Of a stretch of 64,000 bases of DNA, positions 10,328 to 19,692 are shown piece by piece (positions within the stretch are counted from its first letter, which is position 1; every line of letters begins with the position of its first letter). The translations under genes were made by a program, and so were the position numbers. The DNA is taken from positions 372,001 through 436,000 of the forward strand of contig NZ_JACVZE010000003.1 in the NCBI RefSeq assembly GCF_015461805.1. Reading direction: 5' to 3'. The notes under the pieces were generated by a model. That model did not search any database, was not told the origin of the DNA, and saw only the letters and a list, made by a program, of their open reading frames with translations. This DNA is from Pseudomonas pisciculturae (GTDB lineage Bacteria; Pseudomonadota; Gammaproteobacteria; Pseudomonadales; Pseudomonadaceae).

Positions 10328-11257
10328 TTAGACCTGTGTCAGCCCTTCGCGCCTCAGGTAGTCCAACAGGTAGTCGTAGAGCCGGTCCACCTCCGGCGCC
10401 TGGTGCCGAGCCCGCAGGCAGCCGTGGACCAGGCCTTTGCCGGGATACAGCACGCAGGCGACGCCCGCCGCTTGCAGGCGTTCGGCATAGAGCCTGCCGT
10501 CATCGCGCAGCGGATCGAACTGGGCCACGGCGATAAAGGCATTGGGTAAATGGCTGAAGTTTGTGGCCAACAGCGGCATGGCATAAGGCGGCGGTTGTTC
10601 GGTGCCCAGCAGGTACAGTGCCAGATAACCGTCAGCGTCGGGCGTGCTGAGCAAGGGTGCGTCCCTGCAGTCACGGCGCGAGGGCAAGTCGGCTGGGCCA
10701 CCCAGCCCCGGATAAATCAGCACTTGAGCCGCTGGCAGCGATAAGCCCTCGTCCCGCAACCCCAAGCACAAAGCCGCCGCCAGATTGCCGCCCGCACTGT
10801 CACCCATCACCGCCAGGCGTTGCAGGTTGATGGGGTGCGGCCCCTGCCCTGCCTGCACGGCCTGCCACACCGCGCGACAGTCGTCGTAGGCGGCCGGAAA
10901 CGGGTGCTCCGGTGCCAGGCGGTAGTCGATGGCGATCACCAGCACTTGCAGGGCACTGGCCAGTTCAAAGCAGATAAAATCGTGGGAATCCAGCCCGCCA
11001 ACGACCCAGCCGCCGCCATGCATATATAGAAGGCAGGGCCAGCCGTTGGGTGGGGCTGGCGTTTCTGGCAGGTAACTGCGTACGCCAACGCCGCCCAGGC
11101 ACAGGTTTTCGACGTGCAGCCCTGGTGGGGGTGGTGGGGTGAATGTCTGGCACATGCGGTCATAGCTCTGGCGTAAACCGGCCAGGGATGAGTCGTCGCT
11201 GGTGAAGGATTCGGTTTTGGCGACGAAAGCGGCTAACTGTGCAGAAATCGGATACAT
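10328..11257 (-). CDS. Alpha/beta-hydrolase of the hormone-sensitive-lipase family (esterase)
   Basis: This 309-residue predicted carboxylesterase has the HSL-type oxyanion motif HGGGWV (about residues 80-85) and the nucleophile elbow GDSAGG (about 152-157). The acid Asp falls in AQFDPLRDDG and the catalytic His in LVHGCL near the C-terminus. There is no signal peptide, so it is probably cytoplasmic. It likely hydrolyses short-chain esters; the natural substrate is unknown. It is monocistronic, with a large REP doublet upstream. Confidence 0.88.
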   Translation of the reverse strand: MYPISAQLAAFVAKTESFTSDDSSLAGLRQSYDRMCQTFTPPPPPGLHVENLCLGGVGVRSYLPETPAPPNGWPCLLYMHGGGWVVGGLDSHDFICFELASALQVLVIAIDYRLAPEHPFPAAYDDCRAVWQAVQAGQGPHPINLQRLAVMGDSAGGNLAAALCLGLRDEGLSLPAAQVLIYPGLGGPADLPSRRDCRDAPLLSTPDADGYLALYLLGTEQPPPYAMPLLATNFSHLPNAFIAVAQFDPLRDDGRLYAERLQAAGVACVLYPGKGLVHGCLRARHQAPEVDRLYDYLLDYLRREGLTQV

Positions 11258-11289
11258 GCCCCAATATCCCTAACAATGAAGATCTGAAA

Positions 11290-11410
11290 ATGTGGGAGGG
11301 GCGGTGCGACGATTCGACTTGCCCCCGATGGCAGTGTGTCAGTCGACATCTATTTGGCTGACCTAACGCTATCGGGGGCAAGTCGAATCCTCGCACCGCC
11401 CCTCCCACAT
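11290..11410. repeat. REP doublet, extended variant with 40-base arms
   Basis: The two arms match over 40 bases with one mismatch. Compared with the ordinary GTGGGAGGGGGCTTGCCCCCGAT element, each arm carries an extra GCGGTGCGASGATTCGA block between GGAGGGG and CTTGCCCCCGAT. The spacer contains the GTGTCAGTCGACAT...GCTGACC dyad shared with the doublets at 27674 and 47819. Confidence 0.9.
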
Positions 11411-11443
11411 TTGTCTTGTGTTGATTGGTCTGGTGAGTAGGGT

Positions 11444-12379
11444 TCAGGGTTTGAGGCTGGCCTGTACGGCCGCTACGCCATCCTTGCCATCAAACGCCGT
11501 GACTCCGGCCAGCCAGCGCTGCAAATCCTCGGGATGGTCGCGCAGCCATTGCCTGGCCACATCCTGGGGCGACTGGCGCTCCATGATCGGTACCATCAAC
11601 TGGCTTTCCTGGGCGGCGGTGAAGGTGAGGTTTTCCAGCAGACGGTTGGCGTTGGGGCAGCGCTCGGCGAAGTCCGGCGCGGTGACGGTGGACACCGTGG
11701 CGCGGCCTTCGTCGGGGCCGAATACATCTTCACTGCCGGTGAGGTAGGCCATCTTCATATTGATGTTCATCGGGTGCGGGGTCCAACCGACAAACACCAC
11801 AAACTCCTTGCGATTCACCGCCCGCTGCACCGCTGCCAACATGCCCGCCTCGCCGGACGCCACGAGTTTGAAACCACCGAGGCCGAAGTGGTTGGTGTCG
11901 ATCATCTTTTGGATATCGGTATTGGCACCGCTACCGGGCTCGATGCCATAGAGCTTGCCGCCCAGCTTGTCTTTGAAGCGGGCGATATCGGCAAAGGTCT
12001 TCAAGCCCGCATCCGCCACGTATTGCGGCACGGCCAGGGTGGCCTGGGCATCGGCGAGGCTGGGTTTATCAAAGACCTTGACCTGCCCGGCCGCCACGAA
12101 CGGTGCGATGTTGTTGTCCATGGCCGGCTTCCAGTAGCCGAGGAAGATATCCAGGCGCTTGTCGCGGATGCCGGCAAAGATGATCTGCTGCACCGCGCTG
12201 GTCTGCTTGCTGTCGTAGCCCAGGCCGTTGAGCAAAACGTCTGCCATACCGGAAGTAGCGACCACGTCGGTCCAGCTGACAACGCCCATGCGGATGGTTT
12301 TGCAGGAGGTCGGTTCGGCGGCCATGGCTTGTGCACTGAACAGTGCGGCGCCGATAAGGGGCAACAACAGTTTTTTCAT
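11444..12379 (-). CDS. Choline/glycine-betaine-type ABC substrate-binding protein (ChoX-like)
   Basis: This 311-residue periplasmic protein of the OpuAC family has a signal peptide (MKKLLLPLIGAALFSAQAMA, cleaved near residue 20). It resembles ChoX-type choline binding proteins. Aromatic residues suited to a trimethylammonium cage are visible: Trp36 followed by Asp38 in VSWTD, Trp83 in GYWKP and Trp199 in VGWTPHP. No permease or ATPase gene adjoins it. It follows hutG in the same direction across a 198-base gap with a REP doublet. It may use a distant core transporter (the CbcWV type in pseudomonads) or the nearby hutWV; that is inference. Confidence 0.82.
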   Translation of the reverse strand: MKKLLLPLIGAALFSAQAMAAEPTSCKTIRMGVVSWTDVVATSGMADVLLNGLGYDSKQTSAVQQIIFAGIRDKRLDIFLGYWKPAMDNNIAPFVAAGQVKVFDKPSLADAQATLAVPQYVADAGLKTFADIARFKDKLGGKLYGIEPGSGANTDIQKMIDTNHFGLGGFKLVASGEAGMLAAVQRAVNRKEFVVFVGWTPHPMNINMKMAYLTGSEDVFGPDEGRATVSTVTAPDFAERCPNANRLLENLTFTAAQESQLMVPIMERQSPQDVARQWLRDHPEDLQRWLAGVTAFDGKDGVAAVQASLKP

Positions 12380-12487
12380 GGGTGTGGGCTCACTCGGCTG
12401 TTTTTATTTCACAACCTTACGTAGTGAGGCGCTGGTCAACACGAACTGTGGCGACGGGCAGTTGCACGGTGGCGACCACAAGGGCCT

Positions 12488-12570
12488 CATCGCAGGCAAG
12501 CCAGCCCCCACATTTGACCGAGTTCCAACATGAGGATGCGGTCGAATGTGGGAGCTGGCTTGCCTGCGAT
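12488..12570. repeat. REP doublet downstream of hutG
   Basis: Two inverted arms of the CTGGCTTGCCTGCGAT subtype have GTGGGAG ends facing inward, spaced by about 30 bases. It ends 7 bases from the hutG stop codon. Confidence 0.88.
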
Positions 12571-12577
12571 AGCGATT

Positions 12578-13378
12578 TCAGCCGTAACGCTTTTGCCCCC
12601 AGGCTAAAAACGCTTCGAGCAGTTGCTTGAGCACCACCTGTGTCGGCCCCGCCAAATCCGGCCGATAGCGAAACGGCTCGAACTCTTCCATATAGGTGCT
12701 CTGGCACAACTCCAACTGCACCGCATGAATATCCTGCGCCGGGTCACCGTAATGTCGGGTGATATGCCCACCCTTGAAGCGCCCATTGAGCACATGGCTG
12801 TACTGCGGATGCTCGGCGCAGATGGCTTCCAACTGGCTGGCCAGTTGCGGGTCACAGGCGGCGCCATTGAAGGTGCCGAGGTTGAAGTCCGGCAGCTTGC
12901 CATCGAACAGGTGCGGGATGACCGAACGGATCGAGTGCGCGTCGAACAACAATGCATAACCAAACTCGGCCTTGAGGCGCGCCAGCTCCTCTTGCAGCGT
13001 GCGGTGGTAAGGGCCCCAGATTTTTTGCAGGTAACCGACGCGCTCGGCCTCGCTTGGCACCAGCCCTTCGCGGAACAACGGCACGCCGTCGAATAGCGTG
13101 GCCGGGTACAGGCCGGTGGTAGCGCCGGCATACAGGGGCTTGTCGTCGGACGGCCGATTAAGGTCGATCACAAAGCGTGAATACTCAGCGGCCAAGGTGC
13201 TGGCGCCTAGCCCCTCGGCAAAGTCGTACAGTGCAGGAATATGCCAGTCGGTGTCCGGCAGGCTTTGTGCCTCGGGGATCAACCCGGCCTCGACCGCAGG
13301 CGTCAGGCGCAGGCCGGCGTGGGGCATGCTGATCAGCAGGGGTACGCGACCTTGTTTGAAGTTCAGAACCTTATCCAC
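12578..13378 (-). CDS. hutG: N-formylglutamate deformylase
   Basis: This 266-residue cytoplasmic enzyme hydrolyses N-formyl-L-glutamate to glutamate and formate, the last step of the five-step Hut pathway. Family landmarks are LLISMPHAG near the N-terminus, LLFDAHSIRSVIP and GGHITRHYGDP, which carry putative metal ligands. I chose the GTG at 13378 because AAGGAG precedes it by 6 bases and the product reads MDKVLNFKQGRVPLL. Longer extensions run back into hutI in another frame. The gene starts 10 bases after the hutI stop. Confidence 0.95.
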   Translation of the reverse strand: MDKVLNFKQGRVPLLISMPHAGLRLTPAVEAGLIPEAQSLPDTDWHIPALYDFAEGLGASTLAAEYSRFVIDLNRPSDDKPLYAGATTGLYPATLFDGVPLFREGLVPSEAERVGYLQKIWGPYHRTLQEELARLKAEFGYALLFDAHSIRSVIPHLFDGKLPDFNLGTFNGAACDPQLASQLEAICAEHPQYSHVLNGRFKGGHITRHYGDPAQDIHAVQLELCQSTYMEEFEPFRYRPDLAGPTQVVLKQLLEAFLAWGQKRYG

Positions 13379-13388
13379 AACGCACTCC

Positions 13389-14594
13389 TTAAACAGTGAC
13401 GTCGACGCCATGGCGCACGACGCGTTTATCCAGCTCACCGCCCAGCCAATACGCCAGGTCGGCCGGGCGATCGATCTGCCAGGCGACAAAGTCGGCGACC
13501 TTGCCCACTTCCAGCGAGCCATGGGTGTCGCCCATCCCCAGCGCGGTAGCCGCGTGCTGGGTAGCACCGGCCAGGGCTTCTTCCGGGGTCATGCGAAACA
13601 GGGTGCAGGCCATGTTCAGCATCAGCCGCACCGACAACGCCGGTGAGGTGCCGGGGTTGAGGTCGCTGGCGATGGCAATCTTCACGCCGTGTTTGCGCAG
13701 GGCATCCATCGGCGGCAACTGGGTTTCGCGTAAAAAGTAGAACGCCCCCGGCAGCAACACGGCGACGGTGCCGGAAGCGGCCATGGCGATGGCGTCTTCT
13801 TCGGTCATGAATTCCAGGTGATCGGCCGACAACGCATGGTAACGGGCAGCCAGGCTGGAGCCGTGCAGCGACGAGAGTTGCTCGGCGTGCAGCTTCATCG
13901 GCAACCCCAGTTGTTGAGCGACGTTGAACACCCGCTCGACCTGCTCGGTGGAAAACGCCAGGTATTCGCAGAACGCATCCACCGCGTCCACCAGCCCTTC
14001 GGCCGCCAGTGCGGGCAGCATTTCGGTACAGATATGCTCGATATAGTCATCGGCGCGGTCCTTGTACTCCGGCGGCAGCGCATGGGCCGCCAAGCACGTG
14101 GCGCGCACGCTCACCGGCAACGCTTCGCCGAGACGACGGGCGACCCGCAACATCTTGCGTTCGTTGGCCAGGTCCAGGCCGTAGCCGGACTTGATCTCCA
14201 CCGTGGTCACGCCGTCGCGCAGCAAACTGCGCAGGCGCTTTCGGCTGCTCTCGAACAGTTCATCTTCACTGGCAGCACGGGTGGCACGCACGGTGCTGGC
14301 AATACCACCGCCCTTGGCAGCGATGTCGGCGTAGCTCACACCCTCAAGGCGTTGTTCGAATTCGCCACTGCGATTACCACCGAACACGGTGTGGGTGTGG
14401 CAGTCGATCAGGCCGGGGGTGACCCACGCGCCTTGCAGGTCATACACCCGAGCGTAATCCGCCGTGGGTACTTGGTTGCGTGGGCCGACCCACTCGATGA
14501 GCGAACCTGCGGTAACCAGGGCGCCATCTTCGATGATCGAGTAGTTGCCGCCCGCCATGGTTGCGATGTGACAGTGTTGCCAAAGCGTTTTCAT
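13389..14594 (-). CDS. hutI: Imidazolonepropionase
   Basis: This 401-residue amidohydrolase opens the ring of imidazolonepropionate to formiminoglutamate (third step of histidine degradation). Metal ligands of the subtype are visible: HTHTVF at about residue 70, KLHAEQLS, and the late Asp in [10 protein letters not shown]. The ATG at 14594 follows GGAGG by 5 bases; the track-length extension upstream lies in a REP repeat and is rejected. In the P. fluorescens SBW25 order I recall, a histidine permease gene sits between hutH2 and hutI. Here only a 144-base gap with a REP doublet is present. Confidence 0.96.
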   Translation of the reverse strand: MKTLWQHCHIATMAGGNYSIIEDGALVTAGSLIEWVGPRNQVPTADYARVYDLQGAWVTPGLIDCHTHTVFGGNRSGEFEQRLEGVSYADIAAKGGGIASTVRATRAASEDELFESSRKRLRSLLRDGVTTVEIKSGYGLDLANERKMLRVARRLGEALPVSVRATCLAAHALPPEYKDRADDYIEHICTEMLPALAAEGLVDAVDAFCEYLAFSTEQVERVFNVAQQLGLPMKLHAEQLSSLHGSSLAARYHALSADHLEFMTEEDAIAMAASGTVAVLLPGAFYFLRETQLPPMDALRKHGVKIAIASDLNPGTSPALSVRLMLNMACTLFRMTPEEALAGATQHAATALGMGDTHGSLEVGKVADFVAWQIDRPADLAYWLGGELDKRVVRHGVDVTV

Positions 14595-14629
14595 CAACGC
14601 CTCCGTAAGTGGTCGGTGAGACTGACCCC

Positions 14630-14722
14630 TGTGGGAGCTGGCTTGCCTGCGATAGCGGTGTTTCAAGCACTGCATCTCTATCGCTACTACCGCCGCCTTC
14701 GCAGGCAAGCCAGCTCCCACAT
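14630..14722. repeat. REP doublet between hutH2 and hutI
   Basis: Two inverted arms of the CTGGCTTGCCTGCGAT subtype have GTGGGAG ends facing outward. It fills most of the 144-base gap. Confidence 0.88.
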
Positions 14723-14738
14723 TGGATCGCGTAGGCAG

Positions 14739-16271
14739 TTACAGGCTCGGCAGCAACCGGGCTGGCACCAGCTCATTCAGGCAGCGGCTGGCGAGCAGCT
14801 CGCTGGCGGCGTTGATGTCGGGGGCGAAGAAGCGGTCTTTGTCGTAGAACGCGACTTTGTTGCGCAGAATGCCGCGGGCTTTTTCCAGTTTTGGCGAGGT
14901 TCTCAGGCCTTCGCGCAGGTCCAGTCCCTGGCAGGCGGCCAGCCATTCCACGGCCAGTACGCCGCGTGTGTTCTCGGCCATTTCCCACAGGCGCTTGCCG
15001 GCAGCCGGGGCCATGGACACGTGGTCTTCCTGGTTGGCGGAAGTGGGCAGGCTGTCGACGCTATGGGGATGGGCCAGTGCTTTGTTCTCGCTGGCGAGCG
15101 CAGCGGCGGTGACCTGGGCAATCATGAAACCGGAGTTGACCCCGCCATTGCCCACCAGGAACGGCGGCAGTTGCGACATGTGCTTGTCCATCATCAGCGA
15201 AATACGCCGCTCGCTCAGGGAGCCGATTTCGGCGATGGCCAGTGCCATGTTGTCGGCAGCCATGGCCACAGGTTCGGCGTGGAAGTTACCACCAGAAATC
15301 ACGTCGCCTTCGGCGGCAAATACCAGCGGGTTATCCGATACGGCGTTGGCTTCTACCACGAGCACGTCAGCGGCCTGGCGGAACTGGGTCAGGCAGGCGC
15401 CCATGACTTGTGGCTGGCAACGCAGGGAGTACGGGTCTTGCACCTTGTCGCAGTTCTGGTGCGACAGGGAGACCTGGCTGCTTTCACCCAGCAGATCGCG
15501 ATAGGCCGCTGCCGAATCGATCTGCCCACGCTGGCCGCGAGCGGCGTGAATGCGCGCATCGAACGGCGAGCGCGAACCGAGCACCGCTTCCACGGTGAGG
15601 GCACCGCAGGCCAACGCGGCGGCGAACAAGTCTTCGCCTTCAAACAAGCCGCGCAGGGCATACGCGGTAGACACCTGAGTGCCGTTGAGCAGCGCCAGGC
15701 CTTCTTTGGCGGCGAGGGTCAGCGGCGTCAAACCGGCGACTTTCAGCGCCTCGGTCGCCTCCAGCCATTCGCCCTTGTAACGCGCCTTGCCTTCGCCCAG
15801 CAGCACCAGGGACATGTGCGCCAACGGCGCCAGGTCGCCGGAAGCACCGACCGACCCTTTCAACGGAATATGCGGATACACCTCGGCATTGATCAGCGCG
15901 ATCAACGCGTCGATCACCTGGCGACGAATGCCGGAAAACCCACGGCTGAGGCTGTTGACCTTGAGCACCATGACCAACCGCACCAACGCATCGCTGATGG
16001 GCTCACCAACGCCGGCGGCATGGGACAGCACCAGGGAACGCTGGAGGTTCTCCAGGTCTTCGCTGGCAATGCGGGTCGAGGCCAACAGACCAAAACCGGT
16101 GTTGATGCCGTAGGCGGTGCGGTTCTCGGCGAGAATCTGCTCCACGCAGGCCACGCTGGCGTCGATCTGCGCCGTGGCGCTGTCATCCAGGCTAAGGGTT
16201 ACGGGCTGCTGATAGATGGCCCGCAGTTGGGCGAGGCTCAGTTGGCCTGGGATCAGATTAAGCGCAGTCAC
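14739..16271 (-). CDS. hutH2: Histidine ammonia-lyase (functional copy)
   Basis: This 510-residue cytoplasmic enzyme removes ammonia from histidine to give urocanate, the first step of the pathway. The Ala143-Ser144-Gly145 triad that cyclises into the MIO electrophile is intact in [14 protein letters not shown]. Other active-site positions known from P. putida HAL are kept: Tyr in AYGINTGFG, His in LSHAAGVG, Asn in LLNGTQ, Tyr and Arg in [10 protein letters not shown], Phe in GGNFHAEP and Glu in NQEDHVSM. It lies 24 bases after hutH1. This is the only copy in the window equipped to be active. Confidence 0.96.
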   Translation of the reverse strand: MTALNLIPGQLSLAQLRAIYQQPVTLSLDDSATAQIDASVACVEQILAENRTAYGINTGFGLLASTRIASEDLENLQRSLVLSHAAGVGEPISDALVRLVMVLKVNSLSRGFSGIRRQVIDALIALINAEVYPHIPLKGSVGASGDLAPLAHMSLVLLGEGKARYKGEWLEATEALKVAGLTPLTLAAKEGLALLNGTQVSTAYALRGLFEGEDLFAAALACGALTVEAVLGSRSPFDARIHAARGQRGQIDSAAAYRDLLGESSQVSLSHQNCDKVQDPYSLRCQPQVMGACLTQFRQAADVLVVEANAVSDNPLVFAAEGDVISGGNFHAEPVAMAADNMALAIAEIGSLSERRISLMMDKHMSQLPPFLVGNGGVNSGFMIAQVTAAALASENKALAHPHSVDSLPTSANQEDHVSMAPAAGKRLWEMAENTRGVLAVEWLAACQGLDLREGLRTSPKLEKARGILRNKVAFYDKDRFFAPDINAASELLASRCLNELVPARLLPSL

Positions 16272-16295
16272 ATTCGTGCTCCTTGTGATTATTTT

Positions 16296-17804
16296 TTAGT
16301 GCAAATTCGGTAATGCGGTGGCTTTGAGCACCTGAGCGGCGGCCGCGATATCTGGCGCCAGCCAACGGTCCTGCTCATAGGCGGGGACCACTTCACGCAG
16401 CAAGCGCCAGGCGCGGTCGGTGCCGGCGCCGAAACGTTGGTCCTTCAAGAACTCAAACGCCTGGGCCGCCAGCAAATACTCGATAGCGAGGATCTGAGTG
16501 ACGTTGGCCAACACCTGGTGCAGCTTGAGTGCGGCGTTGGTGCCCATGCTCAGGTGGTCTTCCTGCAGGCCCGAGGTGACAAAGTTGTCGAGCACCGCTG
16601 GTTGCGCCAGCTGGCGGTTTTGCCCGCACAGCGACGCGGCGACGTACTGCACGATCATCATCCCGGAGTTGACTCCAGGGTTGCTGACGAGGAACGCCGG
16701 CAGGCCGCTGACGTGAGGGTTGATCAGGCGGTCCAGGCGACGCTCGGCCACCGAGCCGATTTCGGCCATGGCGATGGCGAGCATATCCGCCGCCAACGCG
16801 ACCGATTGCCCGTGGGGGTTGGCCTGGGACACCACGCGATAGTTGTCTGGGGCGCCAAGTACCAGCGGGTTGTCGGTGGCGCTATTGAGTTCGGTCTCGA
16901 TCTGGCGGGTGGCATGCTCAACTTGATCGCGGGCCGCACCATGGATCTGCGGGATCGAGCGCAGGCTCAAGGCGTCCTGGGTACGGATGCCCTTGCTGCT
17001 GGCGATCACTTCGCTGCCATCGAGCAACGCTCGCAGGTTGATGCCAACGTGCTGCATGCCGGGGTGCGGTTTGAGGGCGATGATCTCTTCGTCGAACGCA
17101 TCGATCTGGCCCCGCTGGGCCTCGAAGCTCATGGCACCGATCACGTCAGCCCATTGCAGCAAATGGTGGGCATCGGCCAGGGCCAAGCAGCTCAGGCCGG
17201 TCATGCACGGCGTGCCATTGACCAGGCACAGGCCGTCCTTTGCACCGAGTACCACGGGCTGTAAACCTTCGGCGCTCAGGGCCTGTTGCGCGGGGACGAT
17301 CTGGCCTTTGTAACTCACCTTGCCCACACCCAACAGCGCCACGCCGACATGGGCCATATGGGTCAAATACCCCACCGAACCCTGGGATGGCACTTGCGGC
17401 GTAATGCCGTGGTTGAGCAGCGCCAGCAACGCGTGCACCACCTGCCGATGCAGGCCGGATTTGCCGAGGCTGTAGTTGATGATCGTGGCGCAGATGATTG
17501 CGCGGGTTTGCTCGTCGCTCAGCACTGGGCCGACGCCGCAGGCGTGGCTCAACAGGGTATTGCGCGAGAGCTGGCTGAGTTGCTCGCCCTCAAGCGACAC
17601 GTTGCACAGCGCGCCCAGGCCAGTGTTAACGCCGTAGGCGCGTTCGCCGCTGCTGACGATGCGCTGCACGATGGCTTGGGCATTGTCGATGCGGGCCCAG
17701 GCTTGGCCTGAGAGTTCGAGCACCGCGCCGTGGCGGGCGACGGCGGTTACGTCCTGCCAACGTAAGGGGGTGTCGGCGATGATGATTTTTGTTGGCTGGG
17801 ACAT
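16296..17804 (-). CDS. hutH1: Histidine ammonia-lyase paralogue lacking the MIO triad
   Basis: This 502-residue member of the aromatic amino-acid lyase family is collinear with hutH2. Where hutH2 reads [14 protein letters not shown] this protein reads GSVGYLTHMAH, so the Ala-Ser-Gly triad is absent by an in-frame three-residue gap and the next Asp is Tyr. The Tyr of DPYSLR is Ala (QDALSLRS) and the Phe of GGNFH is Pro (QANPH). His, Asn, Arg and Glu site residues remain (LLSHACG, LVNGTP, LSLRS, LQEDHLSM). The frame is open throughout, so this is not a decayed gene. It cannot form MIO as histidine ammonia-lyases do. The ATG at 17804 has GAAGG 7 bases upstream; the ATG at 17810 is too close to it. 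Confidence 0.88.
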   Translation of the reverse strand: MSQPTKIIIADTPLRWQDVTAVARHGAVLELSGQAWARIDNAQAIVQRIVSSGERAYGVNTGLGALCNVSLEGEQLSQLSRNTLLSHACGVGPVLSDEQTRAIICATIINYSLGKSGLHRQVVHALLALLNHGITPQVPSQGSVGYLTHMAHVGVALLGVGKVSYKGQIVPAQQALSAEGLQPVVLGAKDGLCLVNGTPCMTGLSCLALADAHHLLQWADVIGAMSFEAQRGQIDAFDEEIIALKPHPGMQHVGINLRALLDGSEVIASSKGIRTQDALSLRSIPQIHGAARDQVEHATRQIETELNSATDNPLVLGAPDNYRVVSQANPHGQSVALAADMLAIAMAEIGSVAERRLDRLINPHVSGLPAFLVSNPGVNSGMMIVQYVAASLCGQNRQLAQPAVLDNFVTSGLQEDHLSMGTNAALKLHQVLANVTQILAIEYLLAAQAFEFLKDQRFGAGTDRAWRLLREVVPAYEQDRWLAPDIAAAAQVLKATALPNLH

Positions 17805-17839
17805 CTTCATACCTTCGTTAATTCTATTGCAGCTTCACT

Positions 17840-17922
17840 GGCCCCATCGCAGGCAAGCCAGCTCCCACATTTTGAACTGTGAACACTTTCAAAGGTGGGA
17901 GCTGGCTTGCCTGCGATAGGGC
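17840..17922. repeat. REP doublet between hutV and hutH1
   Basis: Two arms of the CTGGCTTGCCTGCGAT subtype face inward; the pairing extends to GGCCC(T)ATCGC at the outer ends. The spacer TTTGAACTGTGAACAC resembles those at 2154 and 37645. Confidence 0.9.
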
Positions 17923-17947
17923 CAGCAGCCTCACCACAAAACCTGGC

Positions 17948-18772
17948 TCAAACCACCGCCGCCCGCCGCTGAACAAATCGGTTCACATACTCATCCGCCG
18001 GCGAATGCAGAATCTCTCGCGGCGTGCCGACCTGGATCAGCTTACCGTCCTTGAGGATCGCAATGCGGTTGCCGATGCGCACGGCCTCATCGAGGTCGTG
18101 GGTGATGAACACGATGGTCTTGTGCAGGGTCTTTTGTAGCTCCAGCAACTGGTCCTGCATCTCGGCGCGGATCAGCGGGTCGAGGGCGCTGAAGGCTTCG
18201 TCCATCAGGATGATGTCGGTGTCGGCCGCCAGCGCGCGGGCCAGGCCGACGCGCTGGCGCATACCGCCGGAGAGCTGGTGCGGGTATTTGTTTTCGTAGC
18301 CCTTGAGGCCCACGGTTTCGATCCAGTGCAGGGCGCGTTCGGCACACACCTGCTTGGTTTCGCCACGCACTTTCAGGCCGTAGGCAACGTTGTCGAGCAC
18401 GCTCTTGTGGGGCAGCAGGCCGAAGCTCTGGAACACCATGCTGATCTTGTGCCGCCGAAATTGGCGCAGAGCTTCCATGTCCAGTTGCAGGATGTCTTCA
18501 CCGTCCACCAGGATCGCGCCGCTGGTAGGGTCGATCAGGCGGTTGAAGTGGCGCACCAGCGTGGATTTGCCGGAACCCGAAAGGCCCATGATCACGAAGA
18601 TCTCGCCGGTGCCGATGCTCAGCGACAGGTCGTTCACGCCAACCACGCAACCGGTCTCGGCCAGTACCTGGTCTTTGGTCTTGCCTTGGCCGATCAGCGA
18701 CAGCGCCTCCTTGGAACGAGACCCGAAGATCTTGAAGACGTTTTTGACTTCGATTTTGCTGACAGTAGTCAT
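17948..18772 (-). CDS. hutV: Hut ABC transporter ATP-binding subunit (ProV family)
   Basis: This 274-residue ATPase is of the quaternary-amine/ProV type, which in the HutXWV system imports histidine. Motifs are Walker [10 protein letters not shown] (about residues 64-72), Q-loop [10 protein letters not shown], signature LSGGMRQR, Walker [14 protein letters not shown] and H-loop FITHDLDEA. The N-terminal [27 protein letters not shown] extension is typical of ProV-like subunits. It lacks the paired CBS domains of long OpuAA/ProV proteins. The ATG overlaps the hutW stop by 4 bases. Confidence 0.92.
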   Translation of the reverse strand: MTTVSKIEVKNVFKIFGSRSKEALSLIGQGKTKDQVLAETGCVVGVNDLSLSIGTGEIFVIMGLSGSGKSTLVRHFNRLIDPTSGAILVDGEDILQLDMEALRQFRRHKISMVFQSFGLLPHKSVLDNVAYGLKVRGETKQVCAERALHWIETVGLKGYENKYPHQLSGGMRQRVGLARALAADTDIILMDEAFSALDPLIRAEMQDQLLELQKTLHKTIVFITHDLDEAVRIGNRIAILKDGKLIQVGTPREILHSPADEYVNRFVQRRAAVV

Positions 18773-19620
18773 TTGCTCGCCTCATGCCGTGGACGACCAT
18801 AGGCCTGGGTTATGCGGTCGATGACCACCGCGAGAATCACGATCGCCAAGCCGGCTTCAAGGCCGCGCCCGACGTTGAGGGTCTGAATACCGACAAGCAC
18901 GTCTTCACCCAAACCACGGGCACCAATCATCGAGGCGATCACCACCATCGACAGCGCCATCATGGTGGTCTGGTTGATACCGGCCATGATGCTTGGCAAC
19001 GCCAGCGGCAGTTGCACGCCGAACAGTTGCTGCCAGCGGTTGGCGCCGAAGGCGTTGATGGCTTCCATGACTTCGCCGTCGACTTGGCGAATCCCGAGAT
19101 CAGTGAGACGAATCAACGGTGGTGCGGCGTAGATCACCGTGGCGAAAATAGCCGGGACTTTGCCCAGGCCAAACAGCATCAGCACCGGGATCAAATACAC
19201 GAAGCTCGGCATGGTTTGCATGATGTCCAGCAACGGCATCAGCACCGAACGCAGGCGATTGCTGCGCGCCGACAAAATGCCCAGCGGGATGCCGATCAGC
19301 ACCGAGATCACCGTGGCGACCATCATCAGCGCCAGCGTTTGCATCAGCTTGTCCCACAGGCCAACCGCGCCCACCAGGAACAGCAAACCGACGATCACCG
19401 CCGTGGTCACCACCTTGCGCGTGGCATGCCAGGCAACACCGCCGACGATGGCCAACATCAACCACCAGGGCGCTGCGCGCAGCAGCCCTTCCAGGTTGAC
19501 GATGGCCCACAGCAGGGTGTCGGAAATGTGCCGGAACACATCGCCGTAGTTGGTGACCAGCGAGTCCACCCAACCGTTGACCCAGTCGGCGATGGAAAAC
19601 GTAAAACTCTCAGGAAACAT
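18769..19620 (-). CDS. hutW: Hut ABC transporter permease (ProW family)
   Basis: This 283-residue inner-membrane permease has about six helices after an amphipathic start ([20 protein letters not shown]). The ATPase-docking loop is visible as [20 protein letters not shown], and the family block [20 protein letters not shown] is present. I chose the ATG at 19620, preceded by GAGAG, over an upstream ATG at 19638. It overlaps hutV by 4 bases and lies 72 bases after hutX, so it belongs to the HutXWV importer. Confidence 0.91.
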   Translation of the reverse strand: MFPESFTFSIADWVNGWVDSLVTNYGDVFRHISDTLLWAIVNLEGLLRAAPWWLMLAIVGGVAWHATRKVVTTAVIVGLLFLVGAVGLWDKLMQTLALMMVATVISVLIGIPLGILSARSNRLRSVLMPLLDIMQTMPSFVYLIPVLMLFGLGKVPAIFATVIYAAPPLIRLTDLGIRQVDGEVMEAINAFGANRWQQLFGVQLPLALPSIMAGINQTTMMALSMVVIASMIGARGLGEDVLVGIQTLNVGRGLEAGLAIVILAVVIDRITQAYGRPRHEASK

Positions 19621-19692
19621 AGCGTGCTCTCGATCCAATGGGTTGTGGCCAGGCGCCCGGCTTGCCCCTCAGGGTAGCCGGGCACGCTTGAC

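Noticed and set aside
13818..16313. 831-codon open frame on the plus strand across hutI and hutH2
   Set aside because: It is antisense to two genes with clear catalytic motifs, has the low-complexity Arg/Gln/His composition of a GC-rich shadow frame and matches no known family.
17340..17400. Sequencing error or frameshift as cause of the missing triad in hutH1
   Set aside because: The frame continues unchanged on both sides and exactly three residues are missing; several other site residues differ as well, which one error cannot give.
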